Assembly: GCA_032164245.1 (NCBI GenBank)
Contig: JAVMKO010000002.1
Location: 57,259,840 to 57,323,839, forward strand
Direction of reading: 5' to 3'
Length of the DNA stretch: 64,000 nt
Source of the DNA: Sternotherus odoratus
Taxonomy: Eukaryota > Chordata > Testudines > Kinosternidae
In this document: piece after piece, positions 46,701 to 60,439 of the stretch
How the letters are laid out: each line of letters begins with the position of its first letter
How positions within the stretch are numbered: the stretch's first letter is position 1
The notes under the pieces: generated by a model
What the model was told of the DNA's origin: nothing
Database searches by the model: none
The model's input: the letters and a program-made list of their open reading frames with translations, nothing else
Program-made: the position numbers and the translations under genes

Positions 46701-47061
46701 TTTTCTATATTCTTGTCCATAAAGTATGAATTCACACACACACACACAAAAGATGAACTGCATCTTTGTAGGCTATACTATGTGATCACTTACCAGACAG
46801 TAGATGTTTTCCAGTTGCTATCACTAAGGTGTAGATACAAAGACTTGTATCCCACTTGACATTTTACTATATTAGATCCTGCCATTCATTAACTAATGTG
46901 GTGTAAGAATCCTCTTAAAACAATGCTTCATAATTTCAGTTCCATTGTTTTGCTTTTCACACAGCCATCATAAGGGTTTTAGCATGCCACTAGGCCACAC
47001 CTTAAGGGCCAGAACTCAAAAGTATCATCTACCCTGGGAAAAAAAATGGGATCCTTCATTT
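43761..47061. other. Intergenic, mostly unique
   Basis: AT-rich. A G run at 44574, a CA run at 46736, and an L3/MIR-like tail at about 45495-45635 (GAAGCTCTTTGGGGAAGGA, CACAGTGGCTAGGACAGTGG) are the only repeats noted. No coding signal. Confidence 0.45.
45495..45635 (+). mobile_element. MIR/L3-like tail fragment
   Basis: Same pattern as 39335-39450 with CAGGTGCTACTGCAATACCA at the end. Confidence 0.5.
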
Positions 47062-47139
47062 ATCATGGATAGGCTGACCATATTTCCTTGTGACAAAAAC
47101 GGGACATTGGGATGGCAAAAATGGGACGGGGTTATTTTA

Positions 47140-47313
47140 CAAGTGATACACAACCCGCGGCCTGCCGACAGTTGGCGGTTGTTGTTTTTTTAGAGAATTC
47201 GATTGGCGATTGCCATTTTTTAGAGACCTCGGTCTCAGCGGTCAACTTGCGGCCCGCGAACAATTGGAAATGGATAAATTGTCCCGCCTGCTGAAAAAGG
47301 TTGTGCATCACTG
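47140..47313. mobile_element. Small hAT-like MITE nested in the larger hAT element
   Basis: CAAGTGATACACAACC at the left and GGTTGTGCATCACTG at the right are inverted ends with few mismatches. The interior contains GCGGCCTGCCGACAG and TTGCGGCCCGCGAAC. No clean duplication seen. Confidence 0.55.
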
Positions 47314-47939
47314 TGTTACATAATTTAATAATGTTCTGTATTTATAACTTATGTAACATTTTTTATTTCTGGAAAAGAAAGACAATAGAAATTAATTATA
47401 TAAACATATTGCATATTACACATATGTGCATACATAGGTTACCATTATTCTGATTATTCATCAGTGAAAGAACACATACAAAAATTTAGGTAGACATAGG
47501 GGGGGGGGGGCTGTATTTTACCACAATCGTACCATGAATATTTCTCCGATGAAGTAATCTTATGTAGCACATTTCGATCTTTCAACACCTTATAAAACTT
47601 CTCACGCTCCATAATTCTTTGGGGTAAAAACAGGATGGGGAAGGGGACTATAAGAAATAAGTAGTAATATTGTTCAAACAGAGGGCAGGTGGGGAGGGGA
47701 TGAGGAAGGTTTGCAGTGTGGGAGGGGACATGGGGGAAGGGGAGGTAGGTGGCTGAAGGGGCACAAGAGGGGGGGGAGATCGTACTAAATTCCCTTTCAC
47801 CCTCCCAGACCCCTCTCCATTCCCCACGGCTTTCACCCCATTAAAGGGGGGGTCACTCGAACAAGGGGCCCCGAACCCCACCCAGAGCCAGCTCCAAAGT
47901 TAATGGAGGGGAGAAACTGAGCCATCAGCCCCCAAACCC

Positions 47940-48360
47940 GGCCCCTCACCCTACACAGCTGCCCCTCCCCACACACCCAGCCCCCCACCCCACACAGCCA
48001 CTCTCCCCCTGCCCTCCCCACACACCCAGCCCCCCCAACACAGATACTGGTTCCCCTGCACCCCACAAACCCAGCCCCCTACTCCCCACAGCCGCCCTCC
48101 CCACACATCCAACCCCCAATCTACACAGTTACCACACCTAGCTCCCCCCATACACCTCCTCCCTCCCCACACACCCAGCCCCTCACCTCACACAACCGCC
48201 CTCCTCTGCCCTCCCCACACAGCTACCCCTCCCCAAACACCCAGCCCCTCACCCTACACACCTACCACTTCCCCTGCCCTCCCCAAACACCCAGCCCCTC
48301 ACCCTACACACCTACCACTTCCCCTGCCCTCCCCAAACACCCAGCCCCCCACCCCGCTAC
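47940..48360. repeat. C-rich degenerate tandem repeat
   Basis: CCCCACACACCCAGCCCC-type units repeat irregularly; two near-identical 55-bp units are adjacent at about 48237-48345. Open frames across it on the minus strand are low-complexity artefacts. Confidence 0.75.
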
Positions 48361-48810
48361 CTCTCCTCCTGCACCCCCCAACTCTGCAGCCCGCTGGAGG
48401 GAGTGGTTGGGGGACCCGCTCCTCTGACCGGCTGGGGGAGAAGGGGGGGGGGAGCGAGGCACCAGGCAGCCCCTACCCGGCCAGCAGCTGGGCTCTGCTG
48501 TAACCGGCTCACGTGTGCTCAGCTGGGCATGCGACACGTGGGGGCAGCTCAGCCAATCGCGCCGCTGCTCAGCTGGGAGCGGGGAGCAGGCCGGGGAGAG
48601 GGACCCAAGGCCATGAGGGGAAGGGACTAAGGGCTGCGGGAGGAGGCGGGTCCTGGCCGTGGGTCCCTGAAATAAGCCACATCCTGTTTTTTTGTTACCA
48701 AAAACGGGACAAATTTGAAATTTATATTAAAAAGACGGGACGGTCAGTAAATATGTTAAAAACAGGACTGTCCCGTTCAAAACGGGACGTATGGTCAGCC
48801 TAATCATGGA

Positions 48811-51800
48811 GCCAAACTCTACCAGTGGTAGCCATACTAGAAACATTAAGATAAATAATGGGTAGAGAAGCTCAGGCAACTTCAAATATTTTTGACTACG
48901 TCATTTAAACTAACCTTGCTCTAGGCAGATTTAGATGGTGGCAAAATTCTTTGGGTTCTACAGGTTCCGGTGCTGCTACTACCAGTGGAGCTGTGCCAAT
49001 AATGTATCATTAGGCCCATTACTGTCAATGTAGACAAAGACGAAGAAAGAGAGTTTGGAGTCCAGACTGATGGCAGGATGGAAAACTCATTCTTCTAGCG
49101 TAGGTCAATGTTCTATAGTATGAAACTAAAATGGCAGGCAAAAAGTGGACAGACTCTACTCAGCTAGAGAAGTCTTTTCAGTAAGAGAGGACAGTGTTTG
49201 GGGCCTATTTATGTTTGAGGCTCAGAATTGAAAACACATGGTGAAAAGGACCGTGCAGCACTTTTTAAAATTACAAATTGGCTTCATTGTGCTGGAGCCT
49301 CAGCTAGTAAAAACTGGCATAGCTCCATGACATGCTAGTTTGTACCAGCTAGTGCATGCTATTCACTTTGATGCAAAACACACACACACGTTACTCCTAT
49401 GCATACAAAACTATAAATGTCATACAAATCCAGCTTTCATATGTAAACTCAGAGGTCTGAGTTTTTGGGCAGTATAAGTGTCAATGTTGACAGATGAACC
49501 CAAAGTAACTGGCTCAGCATTATTCATTGATTAATCAGCTGACGTAATTGTGTATTGACTGTAAGAAACAGTATATTCCCCATGAATTTCTACTGTAATG
49601 CATTACTGTATTGTTAGCTATGTTGTTACTCTACCATGTTACCGTACTAATCTAAATTTAGCAACTAACATACAAAACCGATGCTGGATCTAGTACACAA
49701 GCTACTGGAACCACTTATTTCACCAAGTGAGTTTACTCTCACTCTAGCTCTCTAAACGCCTCTTCTGCTTCTGTCTATTCTCTTTTTCTAGAATTGTACA
49801 GATACCCTTACTGCAAACTCTAAACACCTGTAATGCTCATTTGAACCATATTAATAAAAAGACAATTAACGTATTCCGGAATAATAGACAGCAAACGCTG
49901 CTTTGCATTTATTAGAGACTGCTCCTGGAAGGTGCTTCCATGGACCTCCGAAAAGTTTGTAAGAAGTGCTCAGGGCCTTAATACAACTGAGCCCTTATTG
50001 ATAATGGCTTCATATAAAAGTGAACTCACTGTTGCTTCTGAGCTCAAATTAACTAATTAGAATATGTTGGGTCCTTCAGTAATTTTGATAGGGCGGGCCA
50101 CATTCCACCTCCATATTTCTCCATGGATCATGGGTGTGACTGGGAACAGAATTTAGTCTAATTCTGCAAACCAAGACAAAACAGTGACTTGGAAATGTTT
50201 ATACTCAGGACCCTAATTCCTGCATTATGTTGTTATGCAATGCTTCATTAAAAGCATTAATGGGAGTTAATTTGTGAATTCCCCATGCCTCCATGGGGAG
50301 AACAGAGTTTTTTTTTAATTATTAGCATAGATTTAAAGCACCCCTTTCCACCCCTCCCCCTTGCATTCAGGTTTGATGATTTCTTTGCTTTTTACTTGTT
50401 ATTTTCCAAGCTCAATAAAAAGAGTTTTTTTTAATATCAGGAAGTTATTATGAAGGAAGGTATTCTTTATTTGATACATTATTGCTCTTGTGTTACCTAC
50501 AAAGCCCACTGAAATCTCAAGGGGGGAGGGTCTATTCTGCCCTCAGTGCCATCACATAACTACCATTAGAGTTTAATAAAATGTACCTTAGGCTTCTGTA
50601 CTGAGGGTAAAATTCCCTTGGGCCCTCCACACCACGTAAGTCCCATACTGGGTTAGTGGCACAGTGACAGCAGGGACGTCTGTGCCTACCTTGCGTAATT
50701 CAGCCCAAAGAGTTATGATGGAGTGGATCAGGGTCAGCGTCCTGGATACCCCTTCATGTGACCCTGGTGCCTTCTGTGTCCTATGCAAGCAGTGTGGAGG
50801 GCTGCAGCTGCTACTTTGGCTGTCGGGTGCATAGTCCTGGGTAAGGGCAGAATTTCACCTCCACCTTGCCCAACCTTCACCTGCCTACAGTCCGTAAATT
50901 CAGGCTTTAGATTGGAGACTTGAATTCCTCTTGAAAGAGAGGCTTATAGTTTGAAAGGTCATTTTTTTCACAGCAAACATGATCCTTACCAAAAAAAAGT
51001 TTTCAATTTTGGTCAAGAATTTTAATTTACTAAAAAATTCGGAAGTCCACCGAATTACCATCTCTCCAGCTATTAAAAGAACATCCCACCCCAAAATGTT
51101 TCAATTATATTTACAACCGCTCCTTGATGATATAGAGACTGATCCCTTCTTCCATGGAAGGCAATGTAAAATTCCCATTAACATCAGCACAGTCAGGAAA
51201 GGGGCTCTTAATGAACCTGATCATTGTCTGGTTTCGCCTGTTGGTACAATTAAAGTGAGCTGTTTTTTTGGGAAAAAATTTACTTAAAAGATCCCATATA
51301 TATAAAATTAATTTGAAGCTATAGTGGCTTTAAAAACAAACACATCTTTATTTAGGCTCTGATCCAGTGCTCATTAAAGTCCATGGAAAGATCCATTTAT
51401 TTCAGTCAGCTCTGGGTCAGGACCTAAATTATCTGGCAAAGCTGTTGCTGTCTTGCAATGCATGCAAATCCTATCAAGGTGGAGTAAGTGAAACAGTACT
51501 TAAGTGCCCGCCAAACAGCATTGCTCAAGAAATTCAGCTATTTTTGCATTGTTGAAAACCATTCAAGGAGTCTATGTATGCACGTAACCTATCCAGGTCT
51601 CAAATTCTTACAAAATCAACTGGCTCAAATAAGAACTGCTTTGGAAGGCATCCCTGTTTTGCTGCTAAGCTAGAAACATACACACAAATATACACTAAAG
51701 CGAAACAGAACCAAAAAGTTCAGTCTGAACAGCAAAACTGTAGGATGCAGATTTCAAGATAGACATGGGGGAGACAGGCACAAACCAGGTAAGTAAATAC

Positions 51801-51994
51801 TGAATTCTATGCATGAGTTTAAATGTCACATTTTGGATAATGCACTTTTTAGATTTATTATTGGAGTTTTCTATATTGGCCAATGTGAACTGCCTACAAA
51901 GGAAATATAAGTATTCCAGTATGAATCAACTAGTTATACTGTATTTGTCAGTTTATTTCAAGAGAATGGTATCTAATATAAGAAGATTGTAGAA
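48811..51994. other. Intergenic, no supported feature
   Basis: Unique AT-rich DNA with a short CA run near 49380. A 102-codon + frame at 50979-51287 has no recognised domain. Confidence 0.45.
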
Positions 51995-51995
51995 G

Positions 51996-52289
51996 GCTAC
52001 AGGCAGTGGCGGATTAGCTATTGGGCCAATGGAAAAATGGGCACCCCCCCCCCCCCCCCCGCCCTGACCTGCTCTGCCCACCCATGCGCCTGGCACTGCT
52101 AAGCAAGCCACTGGGCAGCACCGGGCAGTCGGAATGGAGCAAGCCCCTGTGACCCGACCCCATTTCCGTGGCAGGAGCGTGGAAGGGATGGGGGAGGAGA
52201 GATGGCATTGCAGGCGGAAGGGACGGGCAGAGCCTCCACTTGCTCTGGCCAAGGGCCCCACAAAACCTTAATCTGCCTTTGGCTACAGG
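51996..52289. mobile_element. hAT-like MITE with 8-bp target duplication
   Basis: GCTACAGG flanks both sides (51996-52003 and 52282-52289). The element 52004-52281 begins CAGTGGCGGATTAG and ends CTTAATCTGCCTTTG, imperfect inverted ends. The interior has a C run and GC-rich DNA; no coding capacity. Confidence 0.75.
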
Positions 52290-52505
52290 AACTTTGTAAA
52301 TGTGGTTCCACACTGAAAAATGACTCAGAACATTAGCATTGTGAGAGTGCATGTTTAGTGCCTCTCAATGACTGCCATAGCCAAGGGACTCAGCGTACAA
52401 GTTAAATGAGAGCTGTCTTGGCTGCCAACGCCATCAGCTCAGCTTGGGCTCTGAAAATGCAAATTGGGTTCGTCCTCAGAACCAATAGCGATTGTAAAAC
52501 TAGTA

Positions 52506-52815
52506 CAGTAAAACCTCGATTTAACGGACTAATTCGGGCGAGGGGGTGTCCGTTAAATCAAAAAGTCCGTTATTTAATAAAAAAAAAAAAAATGAGCTGT
52601 CGGAGCAGCAGCCCGCCTACCACAGGGTCGGGGCGGCAGCTCCGCAGCCCGCCCGCTGCCGGGACCGGGGCGGCAGCCGGGAGCCAGCAGACGGCTGCCA
52701 GCGAAGGGGACCGGGGCCGCAGCAGGAAGGGGTCGGGGTCTGATATGGATCAGAAATTTTGTCCGTTGCATCCGAAGTCCGTTAAATGGAGGTCCGTTAA
52801 ATCGAGGTTTTACTG
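52506..52815. mobile_element. Tigger-like MITE, near-perfect TIRs
   Basis: CAGTAAAACCTCGATTTAAC at both ends in inverted orientation (about 24 bp perfect), flanked by TA at 52504-52505 and 52816-52817. Contains poly(A) at about 52580 and a GC-rich middle. No transposase. Confidence 0.9.
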
Positions 52816-53225
52816 TATTTTGTGACCAATGCTGGACAGAATGTATAAGACAAAACTAGAATCCGGCTGCCATTGTTCAAATGTTCTTCAACTTGGAATA
52901 GCGCCCAGGGGAAAGCCCAGCAATGGGCATATTGGTAGGGTACACAGTCACCTGTGACTACTATATAACTTGAAGACTGAAGGGCAAAAGCTCTCATCTG
53001 GCTGAACTTTATTTATAGGACAAAAATTACAGGGCCAGAGTCAGCCATCCTATTGGATTCAGTGGGACTTATACCCACATCAGTGCTAAACTGAAACCAT
53101 GGTGAGGCAAGGATCTATGTTTGCTGCTCAAATACTATCTTTGTTTACTGAATCTTTCTTTGATATTCTGTGGTTGCAAAAATGATCTCAGAGACAAAAG
53201 CCATTTGCTATGAAAATTTCCCAGT

Positions 53226-53228
53226 TTT

Positions 53229-53296
<68 letters not shown>

Positions 53297-53298
53297 TC
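53226..53298. repeat. (TTTC)n microsatellite
   Basis: About 18 uninterrupted tetranucleotide units. The Lys/Arg/Glu-repeat frame on the minus strand is an artefact of it. Confidence 0.95.
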
Positions 53299-56200
53299 CA
53301 CGGAAACAAGCTGATGTACGTGTGAAAGTGAGGATTGTGTTCAAACAAGATACGTCTTGTGCAAATCCAGAACCTGCAAGCACACACTGGGTATAGCATG
53401 TGTAACTAGGAACATTAAAAAAAAAAAAAGGCACAAGCACTTGGTAAATGTTGATCTTACAGCTTCTCATGAAAGGAAAAGTCCATTTTAACAGTTTAGT
53501 TTAAAAATTATGCGATGGCAGAAGCCATCTTGAATCTCTTCTCAGTTAAAAAAAGAACAACTTTCTTGTTGCCCTGCAACTTAATGTGCTCTCTTAGTTT
53601 TCTGTAAATCTTTGATTTTTAAATTTAACACTAATCAACACACCCACACAAAATCTTTGCTGGTAATGAACATAGTTTGCAAGACCAGCGTTGTATTTTA
53701 TTTTTAATAAGTAACCACTTTCTATGGAAATAAAGTCACATTTTAAAGGCTATATTTTATATCCTTTCTTGTGAAAATTAATTAAAAACATTAGCAGGGG
53801 GAGCAGCATTTTAAAATGAATAATCTTTTGGTATTGGGGTCATTTTTTATTGCTGCTGTGAGAATCTAGGTGCTTCTCTACACTGCCCTGCAGTTTTTGC
53901 CTATGGGTGTCTGAATAGCAATGCGCAAAAAAGTGCAGCACTGTAACTCCTCCATACGGCTGTGGCAGGAGTGAACTGAAAGGTTCCTAGTTCATATTAC
54001 TATAGTCCTCTTCCAACCTTAATGTCAACTAGAAACCTTTTAGTTTGCATACACACTGGGGAGTTACAGTGCAGCACTTCGGTGCACACTGCTATTCACA
54101 TGTCCATAGTCCAAGCTCCACGGCAGTGTGCTCAAAGCCGAGGTCTAATCAATTTGAGAGCCCTAGAGACTGAAATCCTCTCTTTATTCGCTGAAAGCGG
54201 CAATGCCATCTTCCCCACACTGCTCCACCAATGTGTCTTAATGTTGAATGGAGAGAGCATTTGCTTTCCACTATGGCCTTTCAATACTATGCCTCCCTCC
54301 CGAGCTTGTCAGTTATGATGTGGGTGTGTTTCCGCAATAAATGAGAATGAGGCAAGATCAACTGCCAATCAGCAAATAGTAATGAACATTTTCAATCATT
54401 ACTGATTTGTGCTAGTTTCATCAATCTTCTTCTTACAACTTGCACTGAAAATTTACCATCCTACCATTTAAGTGCTTGTGAAAGGTAATAGAATAAGTAC
54501 TTTGATGAGTGCCGTTCTTTACTCATTCACAGAGCATGTATAGTACAGGCACTGGTAGAGACTCCCCACTCTGCCCCATACCAAAGTGCCTACATCCTGA
54601 TCGGGTGTCACCACGTTTGAGTGAAAGCATATTCTCCCCAGGCCTATTCAATCTTTGGCCTCCGTGCTGAGGTTGCCACATACTTCTGTTATGTGGACAT
54701 TTTGCCACTGGGAACTGATCACTTCACAAAGGCCAATGAACAGTCATGAGCTAGAAACTCCTTTTTGATCATTGTTGAACTCGGCCATAGTTGAACAGCT
54801 GATCCAGTGCCACGGTTGTGTCTCATTCCCAATACCCTGAGCCATCCCCACCAATCCATTTTTAATACAATTTCTTATGTGTATGAAACAAATCAAATGG
54901 CTGAATGATTCATAAGATGAATGATGAGAAATGAGGCAGTATGAGTTTATTAGCATAGTTCTTGTAGGTCTCTCTCTCTCTCCAGCCCTAGGCACAGTAT
55001 GGCACAAAGCTACCAAAGGTGTTCTTTCCTCCTACCTGATTAATGTTTGCCTGCAGTAGCTTGATTACTTTATTAAAAGTCACAAATCTGCAAAATTAAA
55101 ATGTCTCTTGAATGAATTAACTGCAAGTCACCTTGAGTAACACCAGACAAGCTCCAACGTGTTTTTGTAAAAACAGAAAAGGGGAGGGGGATCAGTAGCA
55201 TCAGCAAATACCTACTGGCATTATAAGCATATTAATAGTGACGGGTGTTTTTACTGCTGAGATAAAGATTATTTTTATTGTACACATAGTGCTGACACTG
55301 GGCTAAACTCTACCCTGGCCAGGGCAGGGAAAGGAAGCACAAAGGACTATCTAGTGTCATCAGTGAAATTTCTCCAGCTGGCCAGGGAAGTACTCCATGA
55401 GGAGTGTTGGGGCGGGGAACGAGCTATGAAATATACCTTGATTTTCCTATGAGCAGGAGCAAAGTGTGCCTATGGCTGGTCTTGTGAGGACATCAGGCAA
55501 TACTATCCTTATAGTATTCTGCAATCAAAATGAAATTAACACGCTGGGCCGCATTCACCACTGGTTACTCCAGTTATGCACTGTAGCTCTAGTGATTTTA
55601 GTGGCATTCCAGAGGCATTTACTGGTGCAGTGCAGTGGGGAATTGGGCCTCCTAACTTCTCTGCTGATATTTGTCCTGTTCTCTTTGACTAACCAAATTT
55701 AATATTTATATTTAGTGCCTAATCCTGCAACCCCTGTCTGGGAGTTGTGTTCATGGACACCTTGCAGGAGGATTTATCATTGTTTCCCTGTTTTCTACAG
55801 GTTAGTGTTCTTTTTTTTTTTTAACTTAGCATTTTAGATGATTAAATATAACTGGAGGCATCGTCTATGCCCCATCTCTTTTTAATAAAATACCAGCAGC
55901 AGATGTTGTACAACAGCCTCCCAAAAGCACTAAATGTGAACTCTGCTCTCCCTGTTGCAGTTATCACTTTATTATTCCCCATGAGGGTTCTCACCCAAGC
56001 AGGACTGTTTTATTAAAGATTAATCAAATCCCAGATTAGTATTTTTTAATAATTTAGCCCTGGGAAGCCCCAGTATATTTTTGACCCTGTCAACGCACAA
56101 AAACACCAAATGTGCCACAAGAATAAATATGCACAACTTTAAAGACATGGTATGTTTGGCCTAGAGGCCTTTGCAATGTCTCTTTAAGTCAAAAGCTTAG

Positions 56201-59200
56201 GATGGCTATTTGAACTTTCTAGGAAACCAATGATTTGTGAGGGCTTTTTACACAGTGGGGGTAATGCACTTTATGGGAGGGTCAAAAGCGCACTATCATG
56301 TTGCACATTAACTGGTCCATTTAGCCCCTGCTGATGCACTTTTAACATAGTGTTGTTTGAAACAGCATTATGATAAATAGCCCAAAGGACCCTTTATGTG
56401 CACAAGTAAGGGCTACACAGACCACTTAATGCACAACATTAAACCCCACAGAGTACATTACCCTGCTGTGTAGACAAGCCCTGACATATTTTCTACCTTT
56501 CACACATGCTTTGGATTCTAACCAGGGTGAGATCTTCAGATGGCCTATGACACAAGCCACTAGAGCTATGCTAATGTGCACTGGAGTACTTTGTCTCTTT
56601 ACACTTGGCCAGCATTATTGATCAGCAGACTCATTTCCCTTGTGCAAACTATTTACTCTGTATGTTCCGTACCCTTCTGGGTCAGGGGGCAATTATGTTC
56701 TTAACAAAGGCAAATGAGATAGTTGACATCAGTCAGAGCAGGACTGAACCCTAAGTGGCAACTTCTGCTCTGAGTTGCACTGGTGTAACCCCACAGGCTG
56801 TATGTACATGGTGGGTGTGTGGACAGCATGTACACATAATGCTTTCACATTTGTATTTGACATAATCTAAACATATAACAGCATTAGGATCTCCCAGCTA
56901 ACTGAGTTCACAGGTACCATCATTTAAAATTTAGCTAAGAAATGAGGGTGTGATCCAGCACGATTCGGAGCACGTCCTGCTGTGTGCCCTCAGTGCCCAC
57001 TGACTTCCAGGGGAAATTGAAGGGGCTGAGCGCTCCTCAGGATTGAGCAGTACTTTGTGGGATTGAATCTTTAAGATCTGAGCCAAAGGCCACTCAAATT
57101 AGTGAAAAGCCTCCCACTGATTCCAGTGGGAGCTGGATAAGGCCCTTTGTGCTTAGGAAGAGGTAAGAGGCCTGGGGCATTAACAATTAGTCAAATGCTA
57201 AGAGCCAGGAGAAAAATAAAATGTTTTTAAATGCCAATTACCAACCAATTCTTACCCTATAGCTCTTCAGTTTGCCAGAAACACTTCAGTGACTTCTGAG
57301 AGCGCATGCTTTTGCTAGAGAGTGTTTTTACAGTGAGTTAAAAAATACAAAATCAAGGAAGAAAAACAAGTGTAATTCTATTTCAAATTCTTTGTGTAAA
57401 GCTATTTCCATTGACAAATGTTCCCATCCAACACTTCACAACACACAGTATGTGTGTCTCTATGTATACTTGTTATCCCCACACATATAATACAAAACAA
57501 AATGTAAGTCTATTGTTTGCGTAAGAAAAACAGTCAATCTTCATAAACAGATTTTATTGTGTAGGGCAAATATTCAGGCCTATTTATTGCATACCCCATG
57601 GAGTTGGTCATTTGCACGTAACTTCCAGGTCACAGGCAGACTTCCCCGTGGAGCAGTGACTACTCTGCATGCTGCACTAGACGGTATAAGGTCTGTTCAC
57701 CTTTAAACCAGCCCTTTCTGACCTCTTGCCAGCAAAGGTAGGCATATTTGGGCTGGAGAGGAAGTGCCTCAGAGCTCCAGCTAACTTGTTCCGCCTGCTG
57801 GAAATGCAGAGCAATTGCATAAGAGCCACTGACTGGGTCTGGAGGGTTTATTTTTGATCCCAAACCAGGAGTAACTGCCCATGGAATAAGAGACCAGAAG
57901 CAAATATCCCTGTACAGGGTCCGAAGTAAGGGGATGCAATATCCCTGTACAACTGAAGGGCATATCTATTTGAGGCACAGTTAGTGCTCCTACTATCATA
58001 GTGTCCACATGTATTAGCAGGTACATTTCAAATCGACCTTGTCCTAATCTTTTCTGGAGAACAAGGTCTTGGTTAAGTGTTTTTTTAATGAACAGTGAAT
58101 TGTTTTTATTTATTACATGTCAATTTTCTATTTTTTAGTAATTTATCTTACCAAATAGTAGCAGCCCTCCAACCCACAACTCTCCTATAATATAGCTAAA
58201 ATGCCTTGGTCCCAAAATTGCTCCATACCATAAAGTCTAGATGTGTGGCTGGCACACATTACTCCATACACATGCTGGAGGATGCATCTTTCTGTGACCA
58301 CAGAGCTTATGGACAGACATCTCTTTCAGTCCCTTGTGTCCCTCCATCAACCAGCTACTTATTTGCTTATTTGTGTATCCGACATCTTCCCTCCAGGATC
58401 CAGACTAGACATGTGGCTTACTAGTGTGCACTGGATTCTCCCAGCACATGTAAGTAAGTCCTAATAATGAAATCCAGAACATAACTGTAGGCTTGAACTA
58501 CAATGTTTACATGAATTTTTTTTCTGATAAATGTGTCTGTTCTGTTCCAGAGTAAACCGTACAATGTTAATTGGAAATGAGTGAAGGTGGATAGGCATTT
58601 TTCAAAGTTCATTTTACAGTAATAGATCAACCAGACAAACTAGAGCTATATTAGTGTCAGCACTGAAGAGAGAAAAACAATTAGCCTCACAAAATCTAGA
58701 ATACAGTTTTCTGTTGTAGTTGAGCAATAGTAAGTCCTGATCCTGCTGCCATCAGAGTCTGCAGCAAAGCTCCAGCTGACTTCAGGGTGGAGCTAACAGT
58801 GCATACTGAGGGCCTGATCCTGCAAATCCTTACCCACAAGAGTCATCCTTACTCATGCAAATTTTCCACTGAAGTCAATGACCCTAATTCTGATCTCTTT
58901 TACATCAGTGTTTATCAGGAGAAATTCTACTAAAGACAATGAGGTGATCACTGTAAAACAAGTAAGTGAGAGAAGAATCAGGCCCAATGGGCTACAAAAG
59001 TCTTCGCAAACTATCAAAATAGAATTTAATTCCATGAGATTATTCCTATAAGGTCTATTTGCATGAACAAGTTTTTGCACGATCATGCCCTCAGTTCTAT
59101 GGTGAAATTTGTGTTTGATTGAACAGGTAAATCATCTTGGAAACAGATCACTGCAGCAGTTTAGAAATGAGTAAAACTGATACAGAAGTTCTCTAAAAAT

Positions 59201-60437
59201 TTATTCATTCAAACAGGAATGACCTGTTTAAAAAACCCAACGTGAACACAAAGAAATATGGGAAACGGTGCAAACGCAGAATTCCGTATTGAGATCTGTC
59301 TATTCTTAGATTTCAATTGGTCTGTTCTCAGTTTAAATGTTATCTGTTGTAGCAGAATAAAGAGAAAAGGATTCATATATATAATAAACTGACATTTTTT
59401 CTCTAAACAATTGAGGATGAATTTCATAACACGTTATTTATAGTGTATAAATGGCTGTTTGCCACTTATTCCATTTGGCTTTCTGCTGAGAGCACAGGCT
59501 TCATGTGAGTTAGCCTAATTGCTACAATTAGCAACATTTAAATGGCTTATTGTGTTTTCATATAATTCTTCCCACATTCGGTGCTGTTGTACTATAGAAT
59601 TAGTAATTACAGCGTTGAGCCTGTTAATTCATGGGCACACGTTGTGATTATTTTCATCATGCACCTTCTGCAGCAGCTCAGCCGAAATAAGCTTGGTTAG
59701 ATGGATGCTTGTCTGTCCGTTCAGTTTGGATGAATGCAATTTACTCCGTTTCCTACCCTGCACAGGGGCAACAGAGGCGGCATTACAACCCCAGCACGGG
59801 GCTGAAGTTATTTCCTTGGCATTGTTCAGACCAGTGCAAGAGGTGGGGGCAGCCCCCAGGGTAGATTGCATCTCAGTCAAATGGAACTATTTCAGAAAGT
59901 CAGCCGCAAAACAAGAGCAATGTTGTCAGCTGAAGCAATGATGTAGCCAAGTACCACTCCATGATGAGTGTTGGGTTTCTTAAGGCTTTTTATGAGCTTT
60001 ACGGAAAGATGAACAATGAAGAATCACTTGAAAAGATTTTTTAGAAACAAATAGGCTAATGGTGAATATTTATGATAACCATGAAAACTAAATATTTATA
60101 TAACATGCTGCATTTTAAAATGATCAAGAATCCCTTTTCAAAGATCAGTGTTAGTGCTCAAATAACTGGTGTGCAGTTATTTAAATTGTCTTTTCTTAAA
60201 CATATAAACCTACACACTTTAAAATGCCCATGGTTCAGGACAGTGTTTGAACAGCTCCATTTCATTTAGATCTACTGGTAAATTTGCAAGGCTAATGGTA
60301 AATTAATTTCTAACACACAAAGAGACAATACAACACTTTTCCTCCACAAAGAGCATAATTTTGAGCTTTCATTTTTTTGTGTTTTATGTCATTTTCCTGT
60401 TATTCTGGAATGGAATGTTAAAGAACTGATTTTTGAT
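53299..60437. other. Intergenic, largely unique sequence
   Basis: No gene, RNA or complete transposon recognised over about 7 kb. Scattered fragments of the GATCCTGCAA and GACTTCAATGGGA-type dispersed families lie near 55724, 56950-57060 and 58740-58920. This is the longest repeat-poor stretch in the window. Confidence 0.45.
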
Positions 60438-60439
60438 TA

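Larger units (their letters stand above)
47062..48810. mobile_element. hAT-type DNA element with 8-bp target duplication
   Basis: The element 47070-48802 begins TAGGCTGACCATA and ends TATGGTCAGCCTA, flanked by ATCATGGA on both sides (47062-47069 and 48803-48810). Inner ends share ACGGGAC words. The middle is C-rich low-complexity DNA and a GC-rich block; no transposase. Another small TIR element is nested at 47140-47313. Confidence 0.85.

Noticed and set aside
48400..48680. GC-rich, CpG-containing block as a promoter or CpG island
   Set aside because: It is internal to the hAT element bounded by ATCATGGA duplications.
50979..51287. 102-codon + strand frame
   Set aside because: Low-information sequence with no family resemblance or splice signals.
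53135..53470. 111-codon frame with Lys/Glu/Arg repeats
   Set aside because: Produced by the (TTTC)n microsatellite.
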